Assembly: GCF_900177745.1 (NCBI RefSeq)
Contig: NZ_FXAR01000001.1
Span: forward strand, 248,001 to 312,000
Source: Corynebacterium pollutisoli
Lineage (GTDB): Bacteria; Actinomycetota; Actinomycetes; Mycobacteriales; Mycobacteriaceae
Length of the DNA: 64,000 nucleotides
Direction of reading: 5' to 3'
Below, in pieces: positions 48,103-56,559 of this stretch. The position numbers were made by a program, and so were the translations under genes. Below the pieces are notes generated by a model that had not been told where the DNA came from, did no database searches, and worked only from the letters and a program-made list of their open reading frames with translations. Numbering within the stretch: position 1 is the stretch's first letter; each line of letters starts with the position of its first letter.

Positions 48103-49368
48103 ATGTACGAGTATTCCGCTGCGGATGTGGAGCGTCGATACGCGGAGGCCCCGAAGGGCAGCGAGTTCGACGACTCCCAGCCCGACCACCGGGGTGATTT
48201 CGGGCGTGACCGCGCCCGCGTGCTGCACTCCGCCGCGCTGCGCCGCCTGGCCGACAAGACGCAGGTCGTCGGCCCCCGCGACGGTGACACCCCGCGCACC
48301 CGCCTGACGCACTCACTCGAGGTGGCGCAGATCTCCCGCGGCATCGGCTCGGGCCTGGGCCTGGATCCGGACCTGTGTGAGATGGCCGGGCTCACCCACG
48401 ACATCGGCCACCCACCCTACGGGCACAACGGTGAGGTCGCGCTCAACGAGGTCGCCGCCGACTGCGGTGGTTTCGAGGGCAATGCGCAGACGTTGCGCAT
48501 CCTCACCCGGCTGGAGCCGAAGACCGTCTCGGAGGAGGGGCGGAGTTTCGGTCTCAACCTCACCCGCGCCGCGCTCGACGCCGCGTGCAAGTACCCGCGC
48601 ACGCGCACCAACGCCGACGGCAGCGTCAACCGCAAGTACGGCTGCTACGACGAGGACGCCGAGGTGCTGGCCTGGCTGCGCGCCGGTCACACCGACGAGC
48701 GCCCCTCGATGGAGGCGCAGACGATGGACTGGGCCGACGACATCGCCTACTCCGTCCACGACGTCGAGGACGGCATCGTCTCCGGACGCATCACCCTCCA
48801 CGTCCTGTGGGACCTCGTCGAGTTGGCCGCCCTCGCGGAGAAAGGGGCGCGCGCCTTCGGCGGCACCCCCGAGATGCTTCTCGACGCCGCCGACTCCCTA
48901 CGCCAGCTCACCGTCGTCAACCGCGCCGTCGACTTCGACCACACCCTGGCCGGGTACGCGAACCTCAAGAAGATGACCTCCGAACTCGTCGGCCGCTACG
49001 TCGGCGCGACCGTCGGTGCCACGGTGGGGCAGGAGCGCCTGGGCCGGCAGTACGGGGAGCTGATCATCCCGCCGCAGGCGCAGGCCGAGGTGACGCTGCT
49101 CAAGACGATCGCCGTGCTCTACGTCATGGACCTGCCCACCCACCTCGACCGGCAGGACCGCCAGCGCGAACGCATCTACCGGGTCTTCGACTACCTCACC
49201 GCCGGCGCCCCCGGCTCCCTCGACCCGATGTACCGGGCGTGGTGGGAGGAGGCCCCGGACGCTGCCGCGCGGCAGCGGGTGGTCGTCGACCAGATCGCCT
49301 CCATGACCGAATCGCGGCTGGAGCGGCTGGCGAAGCGTTCGGCGGGGCTGGCCGTGTTCATGGGGTGA
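48103..49368 (+). CDS. dgt: Deoxyguanosinetriphosphate triphosphohydrolase-like protein
   Basis: HD-domain dNTP triphosphohydrolase of 421 aa releasing tripolyphosphate from dNTPs. Motifs: HSAALRRLADKTQVV, RLTHSLEVAQISRGI, metal-binding HD in LTHDIGHPPYGHNGE, and MDWADDIAYSVHDVED. I favour ATG 48103 (AAGGGA 5 nt upstream); GTG 48091, overlapping the ydcF stop, is the alternative. Lies close to dnaG, a common actinobacterial neighbourhood. Confidence 0.92.
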   Translation: MYEYSAADVERRYAEAPKGSEFDDSQPDHRGDFGRDRARVLHSAALRRLADKTQVVGPRDGDTPRTRLTHSLEVAQISRGIGSGLGLDPDLCEMAGLTHDIGHPPYGHNGEVALNEVAADCGGFEGNAQTLRILTRLEPKTVSEEGRSFGLNLTRAALDAACKYPRTRTNADGSVNRKYGCYDEDAEVLAWLRAGHTDERPSMEAQTMDWADDIAYSVHDVEDGIVSGRITLHVLWDLVELAALAEKGARAFGGTPEMLLDAADSLRQLTVVNRAVDFDHTLAGYANLKKMTSELVGRYVGATVGATVGQERLGRQYGELIIPPQAQAEVTLLKTIAVLYVMDLPTHLDRQDRQRERIYRVFDYLTAGAPGSLDPMYRAWWEEAPDAAARQRVVVDQIASMTESRLERLAKRSAGLAVFMG

Positions 49369-49372
49369 CGGG

Positions 49373-49398
49373 TACATGTGCATACGTGTGCACATGTA
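49373..49398. promoter_or_regulatory. Perfect 26-bp palindrome at the promoter of the truncated MFS gene
   Basis: Arms TACATGTGCA (49373-49382) and TGCACATGTA (49389-49398) are perfectly complementary around TACGTG. It directly abuts the TAGTTT -10 (49400-49405) of the MFS gene and covers the -35 position, the classical place for a repressor operator. It starts 4 bp after the dgt stop. The cognate regulator is not in the window. Confidence 0.75.
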
Positions 49399-49411
49399 TT
49401 AGTTTGAGGGT

Positions 49412-49978
49412 GTGCACCTCCTCAGTCCGCTGCGCAACCGCGCCTACCTGCACCTCTTTACCGCGCAGGTGGTCGCGCTCGCGGGCACCGGCCTACTCAC
49501 GGTGGCGCTGGGCCTGCTCGCCTTCGACATCGCCGGCGGGGACGCGGGTCGCGTGCTGGCGAACGTCCTCACCATCAAGATCCTCATCTACGTGCTGCTG
49601 TCCCCGGTGATCACGGCGCTCGCCGCCCAGTGGCGGGCGAAACCGGTGCTCGTGGCCGCAGACCTCGTGCGCGCTGGTGTCGCGTTGACCCTGCCGTTCA
49701 TCGGCACGGAGTGGCAGTTGTACCTGGCCATCGGCGTGCTGCAGGCGGCGTCGGCCACTTTCACCCCGACCTTCCAGGCCACCATCCCGCGGATCGTCAC
49801 CGAGGAGGAGCAGTACACCCGGGCGCTGTCCCTCTCGCGTCTGGCCTATGACCTCGAGCAGATCGCCAGCCCCGTGCTCGCCGCAGCGCTGCTCGCGGTG
49901 CTGAGTTACACGAATCTGTTACTGGGGACCGTCGTCGGCTTCGTCGCCTCCGCTCTCCTGGTGGTCACGCTCCCGTCA
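49412..49978 (+). pseudogene. Truncated MFS transporter (N-terminal half only)
   Basis: Major facilitator transporter with about 189 recognisable residues, i.e. the first six helices (NRAYLHLFTAQVVALAGTGL ... ASPVLAAALLAVLSYTNLLL). Similarity ends at VVTLPSLL, exactly where the convergent RNase gene's stop codon lies (49976-49978); beyond this the frame remains open to 50428 only as the antisense of that gene. A full-length member has about 400 residues, so the C-terminal half was lost. Promoter parts (palindrome, TAGTTT 6 nt before GTG 49412) are intact. Confidence 0.78.
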
Positions 49979-50410
49979 CTCCTCCGCATCGGGGATGAGA
50001 CAGAAGCTCTCGTAGTGGTCGTCGGAGTAGTACCAGACCTCGGGGTCGGTCTCCGTGCCGCCGCCGATGACGATGCGCTTCGGGCCGCGGTGGTTGAGGC
50101 CCGGGGTGTCGACGGTGTAGCTGCGGTAGAAGTTGCTGTGCTCGGCGGGCAGCAGGCCCTCGTAGTTGCCGAAGTGTCCGCCGTCCTCGCCCGGGTACTC
50201 GTAGGGGCCGCCGGAGAGGATGTCGTCGATGACGGGTTCGGCCTCGTCGGGAAGCGTCGCGACCTCGCAGGTGTCGATGCCGCCGACGAAGGAGGAGGGC
50301 TGCTGGGACTCCTCGCGCGCGTCGTCGGTGCCGAGGTCGAGACCGTAGAATGCGGCGACGGCCGCGAGTACCACGGCGCCGAGAGTGGCCAGGACGGAGT
50401 TCTTCTTCAC
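49976..50410 (-). CDS. Secreted guanyl-specific ribonuclease (RNase Sa/barnase-like)
   Basis: 144-aa protein with an N-terminal signal or anchor (SVLATLGAVVLAAVAAFYG) and a microbial N1/T1-type ribonuclease domain. By eye it follows RNase Sa: ILSGGPYEYPGEDGGHFGNY (catalytic Glu in NYEGLLP), YTVDTPGLNHRGPKRIVIGG (catalytic Arg) and YSDDHYESFCLI (catalytic His). Two Cys may form the RNase Sa disulfide. Start GTG 50410, with TAGTAT 6 nt upstream (leaderless). No barstar-like inhibitor gene is adjacent. Divergent from dnaG. Confidence 0.85.
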   Translation of the reverse strand: MKKNSVLATLGAVVLAAVAAFYGLDLGTDDAREESQQPSSFVGGIDTCEVATLPDEAEPVIDDILSGGPYEYPGEDGGHFGNYEGLLPAEHSNFYRSYTVDTPGLNHRGPKRIVIGGGTETDPEVWYYSDDHYESFCLIPDAEE

Positions 50411-50450
50411 GCTCCGATACTAACTTGACCCGCGCGGTACCCTTACCATC

Positions 50451-52361
50451 ATGGCTAAGGGGCGTATTCCGGACAGTGACATCCAGGCGATCCGTGAGCG
50501 TGCCCAGATCGAGGAGATCGTCGGCGAGTACGTCCAGCTCAAGCCCGCGGGCCACGATTCTCTCAAGGGCCTGAGCCCGTTCAAGGACGAGCGCACCCCG
50601 TCCTTCCACGTCCGCCCGAACCGCGGCTATTTCCACTGCTTCTCCACGGGCAAGGGCGGTGACGTCTTCTCCTTCCTCATGGAGATGGAGCACATCTCCT
50701 TTCCCGAGGCCGTCGAGGCGGTCGCGCAGCAGATCGGCTACACGATCAACTACCAGGGCGGGACCACGGGCGCGCGCCGGGAGGAGCCGGGCACCCGTAA
50801 GCGCCTCATCGACGCCAACAAGGCCGCCCACCAGTTCTACCGCGAGCAGCTGGAGACCCCGCAGGCGGCCACGGCCCGCGAGTTCCTCCTCGACCGCGGT
50901 TTCTCCCAGGAGCACATCTACGACTTCGAGTGCGGCTACGCCCCCGAGGGGTGGGACACCCTGACGAAGCACCTGCTGCGCAAGGGTTTCGAGTTCAAGG
51001 AGCTCGAGGCCGCCGGCCTGTCGAAGATGGGGCGGCGTGGCCCCATCGACGCCTTCCACCGCCGCCTGCTGTGGCCCATCAAGGACCTGTCCGGCAATGT
51101 CATCGGCTTCGGTGCCCGCAAGCTCTTCGACGACGACAACATGGGCAAGTACATGAACACCCGCGACACCCTCCTCTACAACAAGTCGAAGGTGCTCTTC
51201 GGTCTTGACGTCGCGAAGAAGAACATCGCCGCCGGGCACCAGGCCGTCGTCGTCGAGGGCTACACCGACGTCATGGCCATGCACGCCGCCGGGGTGACCA
51301 CCGCCGTCGCCTCCTGCGGCACCGCCTTCGGCGACGATCACCTGCAGATCCTGCGCCGCCTCATGCTCGACGACAACTACTTCCGCGGCGAGCTCATCTA
51401 CACCTTCGACGGTGACGAGGCCGGTCAGAAGGCCGCCATGCGGGCCTTCGAGGGTGACCAGAAGTTCACCGGCCAGTCGTTCGTCTCCGTGGCTCCCGCG
51501 GGCATGGACCCCTGCGATCTGCGCCTTGCGCGGGGTGATGCCGCCGTGCGTGATCTCGTCGCCGACCGCATCCCGATGTTCCAGTTCGTCGTCGAGTCGA
51601 TGCTCGCCGAGCACAACCTCGACACCGTGGAGGGCCGACTCCAGGCTTTACGACGCACCGTTCCCGTCGTCGCCGGCATCAAGGATCCGGTCCTGCAGTC
51701 CGAGTACGCCCGGCAGCTGTCGGGCTGGGTCGGCTGGGCCAACACCGAGGAAGTGGTCCAGCAGGTCCGCGCCGAGGCCCGGAAGCCGAAAGAGGAGAAG
51801 AAGCGGCGCGCCGTGCGTTTCGACGACGCCTCCTCCGCCCCCGTCGACACCACCCCGGCCGTGCCCATGCCGAACCCGCGCGACCCCTACCTGTGGCCGC
51901 AGCGTGAATCCCTCAAGCTGGCGCTGCAGAATCCGGAGGTCGCCGGCGACTACTTCGACGGCCTGTCCGCGGACGCCTTCACCCACCCCGCCTACCGGAT
52001 GGTCCGCGAGGGCATCAGCCGGGCCGGGGGAGTGGCCGCCGCGCACAGCGGCGTCGACTGGATCGCCACCGTCGCCGGCGAGATGACCGACCTCATGGGT
52101 CGCAACCTCGTCTCCGAGCTGGCGGTGGAGGAGATCATCATCGAGGCCCAGCACCTGAGCGACTACGCCGACTCCGTGCTCTCCCGCCTGCAGGAGTCCG
52201 AGGTGGGCAACCAGATCGCCCAGCTCAAGAGCCAGTTGCAGCGCATGCGCCCCTCCGACAACGAGCAGGCCTACAACTCACTGTTCGCCGACCTGGTGGC
52301 CCTCGAGCAGGCGCGCCGGGAGCTCAACGAACGTGCGTTCCGGGGCCTGCCGGCGGAGTAG
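50451..52361 (+). CDS. dnaG: DNA primase DnaG with degenerate zinc-finger ligands
   Basis: Replicative primase, 636 aa. N-terminal CHC2-type domain (residues about 30-70), catalytic TOPRIM core (VVVEGYTDVMAMHAAG; YTFDGDEAGQKAAMRA) and C-terminal helicase-binding region. In the zinc domain the usual C..H..C..C ligands read GLSPFKDERTPSF and YFHCFSTGKGGD: only one Cys remains, the others being Ser, Lys and Thr. TACCCT (50438-50443) lies 7 nt before the ATG, so the mRNA seems leaderless. Confidence 0.95.
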   Translation: MAKGRIPDSDIQAIRERAQIEEIVGEYVQLKPAGHDSLKGLSPFKDERTPSFHVRPNRGYFHCFSTGKGGDVFSFLMEMEHISFPEAVEAVAQQIGYTINYQGGTTGARREEPGTRKRLIDANKAAHQFYREQLETPQAATAREFLLDRGFSQEHIYDFECGYAPEGWDTLTKHLLRKGFEFKELEAAGLSKMGRRGPIDAFHRRLLWPIKDLSGNVIGFGARKLFDDDNMGKYMNTRDTLLYNKSKVLFGLDVAKKNIAAGHQAVVVEGYTDVMAMHAAGVTTAVASCGTAFGDDHLQILRRLMLDDNYFRGELIYTFDGDEAGQKAAMRAFEGDQKFTGQSFVSVAPAGMDPCDLRLARGDAAVRDLVADRIPMFQFVVESMLAEHNLDTVEGRLQALRRTVPVVAGIKDPVLQSEYARQLSGWVGWANTEEVVQQVRAEARKPKEEKKRRAVRFDDASSAPVDTTPAVPMPNPRDPYLWPQRESLKLALQNPEVAGDYFDGLSADAFTHPAYRMVREGISRAGGVAAAHSGVDWIATVAGEMTDLMGRNLVSELAVEEIIIEAQHLSDYADSVLSRLQESEVGNQIAQLKSQLQRMRPSDNEQAYNSLFADLVALEQARRELNERAFRGLPAE

Positions 52362-52362
52362 C

Positions 52363-52812
52363 GTGCTCGAGCGGGTTGCCTGGCTGGTGCCGACCGGGGC
52401 CGCACTGGTGTCGGCCGTCCTCATCGTCGCGGCGATGCCGGTCCTCCCCGCTGAGGTGGCCAGCCAGTGGAACAATGACGGCCCGACCTCCACCATGTCC
52501 CCGTGGGGGTTTCTCGTCCTGCCTGCGATCGGGCTGGTGGTTGGCCTCATCGGGGCGGGCCTGGCCCCGGGGTGGCGGAAAAATCGTGGTCTTTCGGATG
52601 CCGTGTTCTTCACCGCGGCCCACGTGGGAGGATCCCTCGCCTTCTCCCTGTTGCCCGTCGGCATGCTTCTCGCGCAGCTGGAGGACGGGCGGGCCCTGGG
52701 GGAACCGCGGGGCAACGCGGTGATCGCGATCGGTGTCGCGTTCCTGCTGGCGGTGGGATTCCACCACCTGGTGTTGCGTGCGGAGCGGCAGAGTATCCCG
52801 CGAAGCCCGTGA
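52363..52812 (+). CDS. DUF1648-like small membrane protein
   Basis: 149-aa membrane protein with four hydrophobic segments. The stretch LPAEVASQWNNDGPTSTMSP matches the DUF1648 pattern (P-x-x-W-N-x-x-G) found in SdpI-like immunity proteins and related membrane proteins. GTG 52363 begins 1 nt after the dnaG stop, so it is read through from dnaG. Function unknown. Confidence 0.72.
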   Translation: MLERVAWLVPTGAALVSAVLIVAAMPVLPAEVASQWNNDGPTSTMSPWGFLVLPAIGLVVGLIGAGLAPGWRKNRGLSDAVFFTAAHVGGSLAFSLLPVGMLLAQLEDGRALGEPRGNAVIAIGVAFLLAVGFHHLVLRAERQSIPRSP

Positions 52813-52867
52813 TCCGTTGAGCGAGGAGGGCCTTGGCGGGACGTTGTACCGCTTGTCGACGCCCCGT

Positions 52868-53107
52868 CTACTCCTGATCGGGCTCCAGCACCTGCTGCCC
52901 GTCGCCGCGCAGGTCCTTGACCTCGCGCATGCGGGGCTGAGGGTCGAGCTTGTTGGCCACGGCCTTGCGGGTGGCGTCGACGGCCTTGCGGGTGACGGGG
53001 GAGTTGACCGCGGTTTCGTAGCCCTTCTTGATCTGCTCGAATCGCCTGCGACCGGCCTTGGTTCCCAGGACGTAGCCTGCTGCGGCTCCGATGACGAACT
53101 GGATCAT
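52868..53107 (-). CDS. YtxH-like small envelope protein
   Basis: 79 aa: a short N-terminal membrane segment with glycine zipper (MIQFVIGAAAGYVLGTKAGR) followed by a basic helical tail (RRFEQIKKGYETAVNSPV). The FxxGAxxGYxxGxKAGR pattern is typical of YtxH-type proteins of actinobacteria. AAGGAG lies 10 nt before ATG 53107. Role unknown; possibly stress related. Confidence 0.78.
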   Translation of the reverse strand: MIQFVIGAAAGYVLGTKAGRRRFEQIKKGYETAVNSPVTRKAVDATRKAVANKLDPQPRMREVKDLRGDGQQVLEPDQE

Positions 53108-53156
53108 GAGGGGTTCGGCTCCTTCGCGGGGTCGTGAAAAAATTCCACCGGCCAGC

Positions 53157-54998
53157 CTACCTGGTGGCCGCGGGGTCGAGGGGCGACTCCGGGTGGCTGA
53201 TGGCGGCGGCCGCGCGGATGAGCCCGAGGTGGGAGAACGCCTGCGGGTAGTTGCCCGCGAGGCGCCCGTACGAGGTGGAGTACTCCTCGGCGAGCAGTCC
53301 CAGGTCGGAGGATGTGGCGCACACGCGGTCCATCTTCTCGCGGGCGTCGTCCAGGCGTCCGGAGTGGGCGTACTGCTCGATGAGCCAGAAGGAGCACAGG
53401 AGGAAGGGGTATTCACCGCCGGCGATGCCGTCGAGGCCGGTGCCGGCGGGGTAGCGGTGGAGGAACCCGGCGTCGTCGATAAGCGTCTTCTCGATGCGGG
53501 CCACGGTGCCGATAATGTGCGGATCGTTGTACGGGAGGAAACCGATCTGCGAGAGCTGCAGCAGGGAGGCGTCGACGTCGGTGCCGCCGTAGGTCTGGGT
53601 GAAGGACTGGAGTTGCTCGTTCCAGCCCTTCTCCATGATCTCGGCGCGGAGGCGGTCGCGGAGCTGCGCCCACCGCTCGACGGGGCCGGTGAGGCCGTGC
53701 TTCTCGACGGCCTTGACGCCGCGGTCGAAGGCGGCCCACATCATGGCGCGGCCGTGGGTGAAGTAGGCGGGTTCGCTGCGCATCTCCCAGATGCCGTGAT
53801 CCTTGACGTCGAACATGTGCTCCTGGAAGTCGAGGATGGACTTCTGCAGGTCCCAGGAGAACTCGTCCTCCTCGATGCCGGCGTCGCGCAAGGTCTCCAG
53901 GGCGATCATGACCTCGCCGACGACGTCGGCCTGGTACTGCTCGGCGGCCCCGTTTCCGATGCGGACGGGGGCGGAGTTCTCGTATCCCGGCAGGTGCTCG
54001 AGTTCGAACTCGGGCAGGTGGCGCTCGCCGCGCAGGCCGTACATGATGCGCAGTTCCTTGGAGTCACCCGCGATGGCGCGGAGCAACCAGTTGCGCCAGC
54101 CGTCGGCACGGTCGGTGAACCCGGCCTCGACGAGCACCTCGATGGCGAGGGCGGAGTCGCGCAGCCAGACGTAGCGGTAGTCCCAGTTGCGCTCGCCGCC
54201 GAACTCCTCCGGCAGGGAGGTGGTGGGGGCGGCGACGATGCCGCCGGTGCGGGAGTCGGTGAGTGCGCGCAGGACGAGCAGGGACCGGGTGACCATCTCC
54301 TGGTAGTCGCCCGAGTAGGTGCTTCCCGACGCCCAGTTCTCCCACGCCTGCTGCGTGATCGCCAGGGCCTGTGAGTAGTCCGGTGCCGGCGGGGCGTCGC
54401 GGTGCGAGGGGAACCACGTGAGCACCCACTCGAGGGTCTGCCCCTCGCTGAGGGTGTAGTTGCCGAGGTGCGCGCCGGTCTCCTCGTTGAGGGTGAGGTA
54501 GGGGCCGCGCACGTGGACGGAATCCGGGCCGGCCACGCAGCGGATCTCGCCGATGTTCCGCTCGGCGTCGACCACCTGGTAGCGGTAGAAGGGGGTGGCC
54601 TGGCCGTAGTCGAAACGCAGGCGCAGGACGGTGCGGATGTCGATCTCACCGGACGTGCACCGCACCTGGCGCAGCAGGTCGGTGCACTCGAAACGCCCGT
54701 TGTCCGGGTCCATCGGCATGAAGTCCGTGACCACGGCGGTGCCGGTGTCGGACTCCCACGTGGTCTCCAGGACGAAGGAATCGCCGCGGTAGATGCGGTC
54801 GGTCACGCGGGCCCCGGGGGCGTCGATGAGCCAGTGGCCGTGCTCCTCGGTGCCCAGCAGCGCGGTGAACACGGCCTGGGAGTCGAAGCGCGGCAGGCAC
54901 AGCCAGTCGATGCTGCCGTCCTCGCTGACCAGCGCGGCGGTGCGCGTGTCGGACAGAAGGGCGTACTTCTCGATCGGGGTGCTGCGCTCGGTTGTCAT
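53157..54998 (-). CDS. GH15 family glycoside hydrolase (trehalase/glucoamylase type)
   Basis: 613-aa protein of the bacterial GH15 group: N-terminal beta-sandwich (IEKYALLSDTRTAALVSEDG, SIDWLCLPRFDSQAVF), then an (alpha/alpha)6 barrel with NWDYRYVWLRDSALAIEVL and the late motif FSHLGLIRAAAAI. In mycobacteria a protein of this group is the cytosolic trehalase, so trehalose or alpha-glucan cleavage is likely. No signal peptide. TAAGGT (55006-55011, minus) lies 7 nt before the ATG: leaderless. Divergent from the G6PDH-like gene by 33 bp. Confidence 0.88.
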   Translation of the reverse strand: MTTERSTPIEKYALLSDTRTAALVSEDGSIDWLCLPRFDSQAVFTALLGTEEHGHWLIDAPGARVTDRIYRGDSFVLETTWESDTGTAVVTDFMPMDPDNGRFECTDLLRQVRCTSGEIDIRTVLRLRFDYGQATPFYRYQVVDAERNIGEIRCVAGPDSVHVRGPYLTLNEETGAHLGNYTLSEGQTLEWVLTWFPSHRDAPPAPDYSQALAITQQAWENWASGSTYSGDYQEMVTRSLLVLRALTDSRTGGIVAAPTTSLPEEFGGERNWDYRYVWLRDSALAIEVLVEAGFTDRADGWRNWLLRAIAGDSKELRIMYGLRGERHLPEFELEHLPGYENSAPVRIGNGAAEQYQADVVGEVMIALETLRDAGIEEDEFSWDLQKSILDFQEHMFDVKDHGIWEMRSEPAYFTHGRAMMWAAFDRGVKAVEKHGLTGPVERWAQLRDRLRAEIMEKGWNEQLQSFTQTYGGTDVDASLLQLSQIGFLPYNDPHIIGTVARIEKTLIDDAGFLHRYPAGTGLDGIAGGEYPFLLCSFWLIEQYAHSGRLDDAREKMDRVCATSSDLGLLAEEYSTSYGRLAGNYPQAFSHLGLIRAAAAISHPESPLDPAATR

Positions 54999-55031
54999 GC
55001 ACTCAACCTTAATCATGGAACACTGGGGCGC

Positions 55032-56294
55032 ATGGAAGCACAGACGATCATCATCCTCGGCGGAGCCGGCGATCTGGCGAAGCGACTGCTCATTCCCGGC
55101 CTGGGGGAGTACAGCGTGCTCTGCGACAGGCAGGTGCGGATCATCGGGGTCGGACGCGACGAGGTGGACTACCCGGCCTTCGTCGCGGAGAGCCTGAGGG
55201 AGGCCGGCGTGGAGGACCGCCTGTCCACCGCGGCGGACTTCGTCACCGCCGATGTCACGGACGTCGATGATCTCCGACGGGTGATCGACGCGGCCGACGA
55301 CGGCGCCGTGCTCTACTTCGCCCTGCCCCCGGCGGTGTCGGTGCAGGCCATCGAGCTTCTCGACGACGTCGACCTCCCCGCGGACCTCACCTTCGCCATG
55401 GAGAAGCCATACGGGGAGACCGCGGGGGAGGCCGATGATCTGGATACCCGACTGTTGACCGTCACCGACGAGGGCCACATCTTCCGCGTCGACCACTTCC
55501 TCTGCGAGGCGGCGGTGACCACCCTCACCGGGCTCGTCCGCGGTAACGCCCCGTTGCGGGCATCCTGGTCCTCCGAGTGCGTCGAGGCGATCGACATCGT
55601 CTTCGACGAGGAGCTCGCCCTCGAGGGGCGGGCCGAGTTCTACGACTCCACCGGCGCGCTGCGGGACATGATCCAGTCGCATCTGCTGCAGGTGCTCGCC
55701 CACATCCTCTGCGTCGACGGGCGCGCGGAGCCGGCCGGGGTGCTCGCCGCCACCACCGTGGTCGAAGGTTCCGCCCGCCGGGCCCGGTACACCGCCGGTG
55801 GGGGCCTGCCGTCCTACGTCGACGAGGACGGCGTGGACGCCTCCCGTGGCACCGAGACCCTCGCGCAGCTGGACCTGGAGGTGGATCTCCCGCGGTGGCG
55901 CGGCACCCGGATGCGCCTGCGCTCCGGCAAGGCGATCGGCTCCCCGGAGCAGGCGGTCACCGTCCACTACCGCGCGGCCGAGGATTTGGCGCCGGCCCGC
56001 CTCGTGCTGCCCTTCGCCGACGAGATGCGCCTGGAACTCAACGTCCCCGACCCCGGTGACCGCCGGTACAAGGAGCGCATCACCCTGCACTCGGGTACCG
56101 TGCCCTCCCGCCTCAGCCCCTACGGGCGCGTCGCGCGGGCCCTGCTCACCGACGACCACTCCGTCGAGGTCCCGGCGGGCACCCCCCAGCGCGCCTGGGA
56201 GATCCTGCGCCCGGTGCTCGACGCTTTCGAGACCAACGAGATCCCGCTCGAGGAGTACCCGGCCGGCTCCTCCGGACCCGAGGGATGGCGTTAG
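55032..56294 (+). CDS. Atypical short glucose-6-phosphate dehydrogenase-like protein
   Basis: 420-aa G6PDH-family protein, 60-90 residues shorter than ordinary Zwf. NADP-binding start IIILGGAGDLAKRLLIPGL, MEKPYGE, and C-terminal LRSGKAIGSPEQAVTVHY are recognisable, and the general-base region RDMIQSHLLQVLAHI keeps its His. The substrate-phosphate motif RIDHYLGKE, however, reads RVDHFLCEA, losing the invariant Lys. Activity on glucose 6-phosphate is therefore doubtful. It shares a short divergent promoter with the GH15 gene, suggesting a joint role in glucose or trehalose metabolism. The housekeeping zwf is presumably elsewhere. Confidence 0.8.
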   Translation: MEAQTIIILGGAGDLAKRLLIPGLGEYSVLCDRQVRIIGVGRDEVDYPAFVAESLREAGVEDRLSTAADFVTADVTDVDDLRRVIDAADDGAVLYFALPPAVSVQAIELLDDVDLPADLTFAMEKPYGETAGEADDLDTRLLTVTDEGHIFRVDHFLCEAAVTTLTGLVRGNAPLRASWSSECVEAIDIVFDEELALEGRAEFYDSTGALRDMIQSHLLQVLAHILCVDGRAEPAGVLAATTVVEGSARRARYTAGGGLPSYVDEDGVDASRGTETLAQLDLEVDLPRWRGTRMRLRSGKAIGSPEQAVTVHYRAAEDLAPARLVLPFADEMRLELNVPDPGDRRYKERITLHSGTVPSRLSPYGRVARALLTDDHSVEVPAGTPQRAWEILRPVLDAFETNEIPLEEYPAGSSGPEGWR

Positions 56295-56377
56295 ACGAAT
56301 GTGACCCCGTTTCCGGGGACATCCGACCCCCTCCTGCGCTATGTTCGTAATACCAACGGACGGCGAAGGAGGCGGGG

Positions 56378-56506
56378 ATGAGCGGCGATCACACGTGCGC
56401 GCGTCTGGCCGCCCACGCCTCCGCGGCGCTGGCCCTGGCCGCCCTCGTCTACGCCAGCCTGTCGGTGGAGTCCGATTCGGGGGAGGACGCCGACGGGGGG
56501 CGCTGA
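56378..56506 (+). CDS. Small hydrophobic protein, 42 aa
   Basis: 42 residues: a polar start (MSGDHTCARLAAH), a hydrophobic helix (ASAALALAALVYASLSV) and an acidic end (ESDSGEDADGG). GAAGGAGG lies 6 nt before the ATG, a strong ribosome-binding site in a gap that otherwise has no gene, which is the main support. No homologue is known to me. Confidence 0.55.
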   Translation: MSGDHTCARLAAHASAALALAALVYASLSVESDSGEDADGGR

Positions 56507-56559
56507 GTTTCCCCGGAGGGACTCGTATCAAACTTTCGGATGATGCTAACGTGACTGTC

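Noticed and set aside
49412..50428. 338-residue open frame as an intact or fused MFS protein
   Set aside because: After residue ~189 the sequence is the antisense strand of the RNase gene and has no membrane helices; a truncated gene explains it better.
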